DNA of 7,229 nucleotides. Source: Phosphoribacter sp037046615. Lineage in GTDB: Bacteria > Actinomycetota > Actinomycetes > Actinomycetales > Dermatophilaceae. The notes below the pieces were generated by a model. That model saw only the letters and a program-made list of their open reading frames with translations. It ran no database searches and was not told the DNA's origin. Position numbers and translations under genes: made by a program. Shown here piece after piece: positions 6,918 through 7,229 of the stretch; the stretch's first letter is position 1; the number at the start of each line of letters is the position of its first letter. The DNA lies in assembly GCA_037046615.1 (NCBI GenBank), contig JBAOHD010000036.1, positions 1 to 7,229 on the forward strand, given 5' to 3'.

Positions 6918-7194
6918 TCAGTTGGCGGTTTTGGCGTCTGCCTCGAAGGCGTCCAGGTTGGCGTATTCCTCCGAGGTGTCCACCCAGTCTTCAAACTCGA
7001 TGACACCCAGATGCTCGAAGCGTTTGCGCAGCCAGCCGTCCGAGGCGTCCAGCAGGCCCAGCTTTTCGGCGTTGGTACGGGTTCCCAGTAACAGCAGCCG
7101 CTGAAAGTCGGCCTGTTGGGGGGCGGGGTGCTCCTGCATCACCTTGAGTACGGCGTGGGGGTCGACGCCCATGCGTTCCCACACGTCAACCATG
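6918..7194 (-). CDS. C-terminal part of an unrecognised protein, 5' partial
   Basis: About 92 residues ending at the TGA at 6918-6920. I do not recognise it. It is soluble and mostly helical in character, rich in charged residues, with segments VWERMGVDPHAVLKVMQEHP, FQRLLLLGTRTNAEKLGLLD and WLRKRFEHLGVIEFEDWVD, and a Glu/Asp/Ala-rich tail ending AKTAN. There is no signal peptide or membrane segment in what is visible. The frame stays open to the window end, but bases from 7195 on look like sequencing adapter, so a start inside that stretch (for instance a TTG at 7199) would be false. An ATG at 7192-7194 is the first codon in trustworthy sequence; the true start may be further upstream, beyond the contig. 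The gene points the same way as the lipoprotein, with 113 bases between them. Confidence 0.55.
6954..6968. repeat. 15-bp direct repeat, copy 2
   Basis: Exact second copy of the 15-mer found at the gatB junction (6508-6522), lying near the 3' end of the unknown minus-strand gene, where it encodes EYANL. Confidence 0.6.
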
Positions 7195-7229
7195 AGCAAT
7201 ACGTAACTGAACGAAAAGCAAACTACACA
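7195..7229. other. Oxford Nanopore ligation adapter remnant at the contig end
   Basis: Positions 7196-7215 (beginning GCAATACGTA, ending TGAACGAA) match, from memory, the bottom strand of the Oxford Nanopore ligation Y-adapter base for base. The A at 7195 corresponds to the dA-tailed insert end. The remaining 14 bases (AAGCAAACTACACA) are A/C-rich and do not match the adapter cleanly, as expected for noisy signal at a read end. The composition drops sharply from the high-GC insert. This is artefact, not genome. Confidence 0.9.

Noticed and set aside
6505..7229. A mobile element or phage insertion truncating gatB
   Set aside because: There is no transposase, integrase, terminal inverted repeat, target duplication or tRNA site, and the segment ends in sequencing adapter.

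Overview
The window is high-GC DNA, most likely from an actinobacterium. The evidence is strong G/C bias at third codon positions, an NAD-dependent ligase followed by gatC, gatA and gatB on one strand, a DUF1023-type alpha/beta hydrolase (a family concentrated in high-GC Gram-positives), and a gatC start that looks leaderless. A propionibacterial relative is my guess from the feel of the proteins; no marker in the window settles it.

Layout. From 1 to 1814 is the 3' six-sevenths of ligA (DNA repair and replication). It overlaps by four bases (ATGA) with a 781-residue hydrolase-like protein of unknown role (1811-4156), which carries an 18-bp in-frame tandem repeat in its linker. A short gap with a TANNNT -10 element leads to gatC (4193-4489), then gatA (4569-6090) and the start of gatB (6176-about 6507). 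These three make the GatCAB amidotransferase, which converts mischarged Glu-tRNA(Gln) and/or Asp-tRNA(Asn) into Gln-tRNA(Gln)/Asn-tRNA(Asn). GatB breaks off after about 108 residues at an abrupt junction. Beyond it, on the minus strand, lie a lipoprotein gene cut at its 3' end (6508-6804) and the C-terminal part of an unrecognised protein (6918-7194).

Sequence quality dominates the interpretation. ligA has three apparent single-base frameshifts (near 644, 1014-1017 and 1186-1190), gatA has four (5616, 5687, 5792, 5970) and gatB at least four more plus a compound one. On both sides of each break the conserved family sequence continues in another frame. The 4.4 kb between 1191 and 5615 is clean. 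The last 35 bases (7195-7229) contain a 20-base match, as I remember it, to the Oxford Nanopore ligation adapter. The simplest reading is a poorly polished nanopore contig whose right end is an untrimmed, low-coverage read, so the broken housekeeping genes are probably intact in the organism and the gatB/lipoprotein junction may be chimeric.

I find no phage, CRISPR, toxin-antitoxin, IS element, tRNA or rRNA, and no convincing new biological system. The most biologically interesting item is the repeat-bearing hydrolase translationally coupled to ligA.
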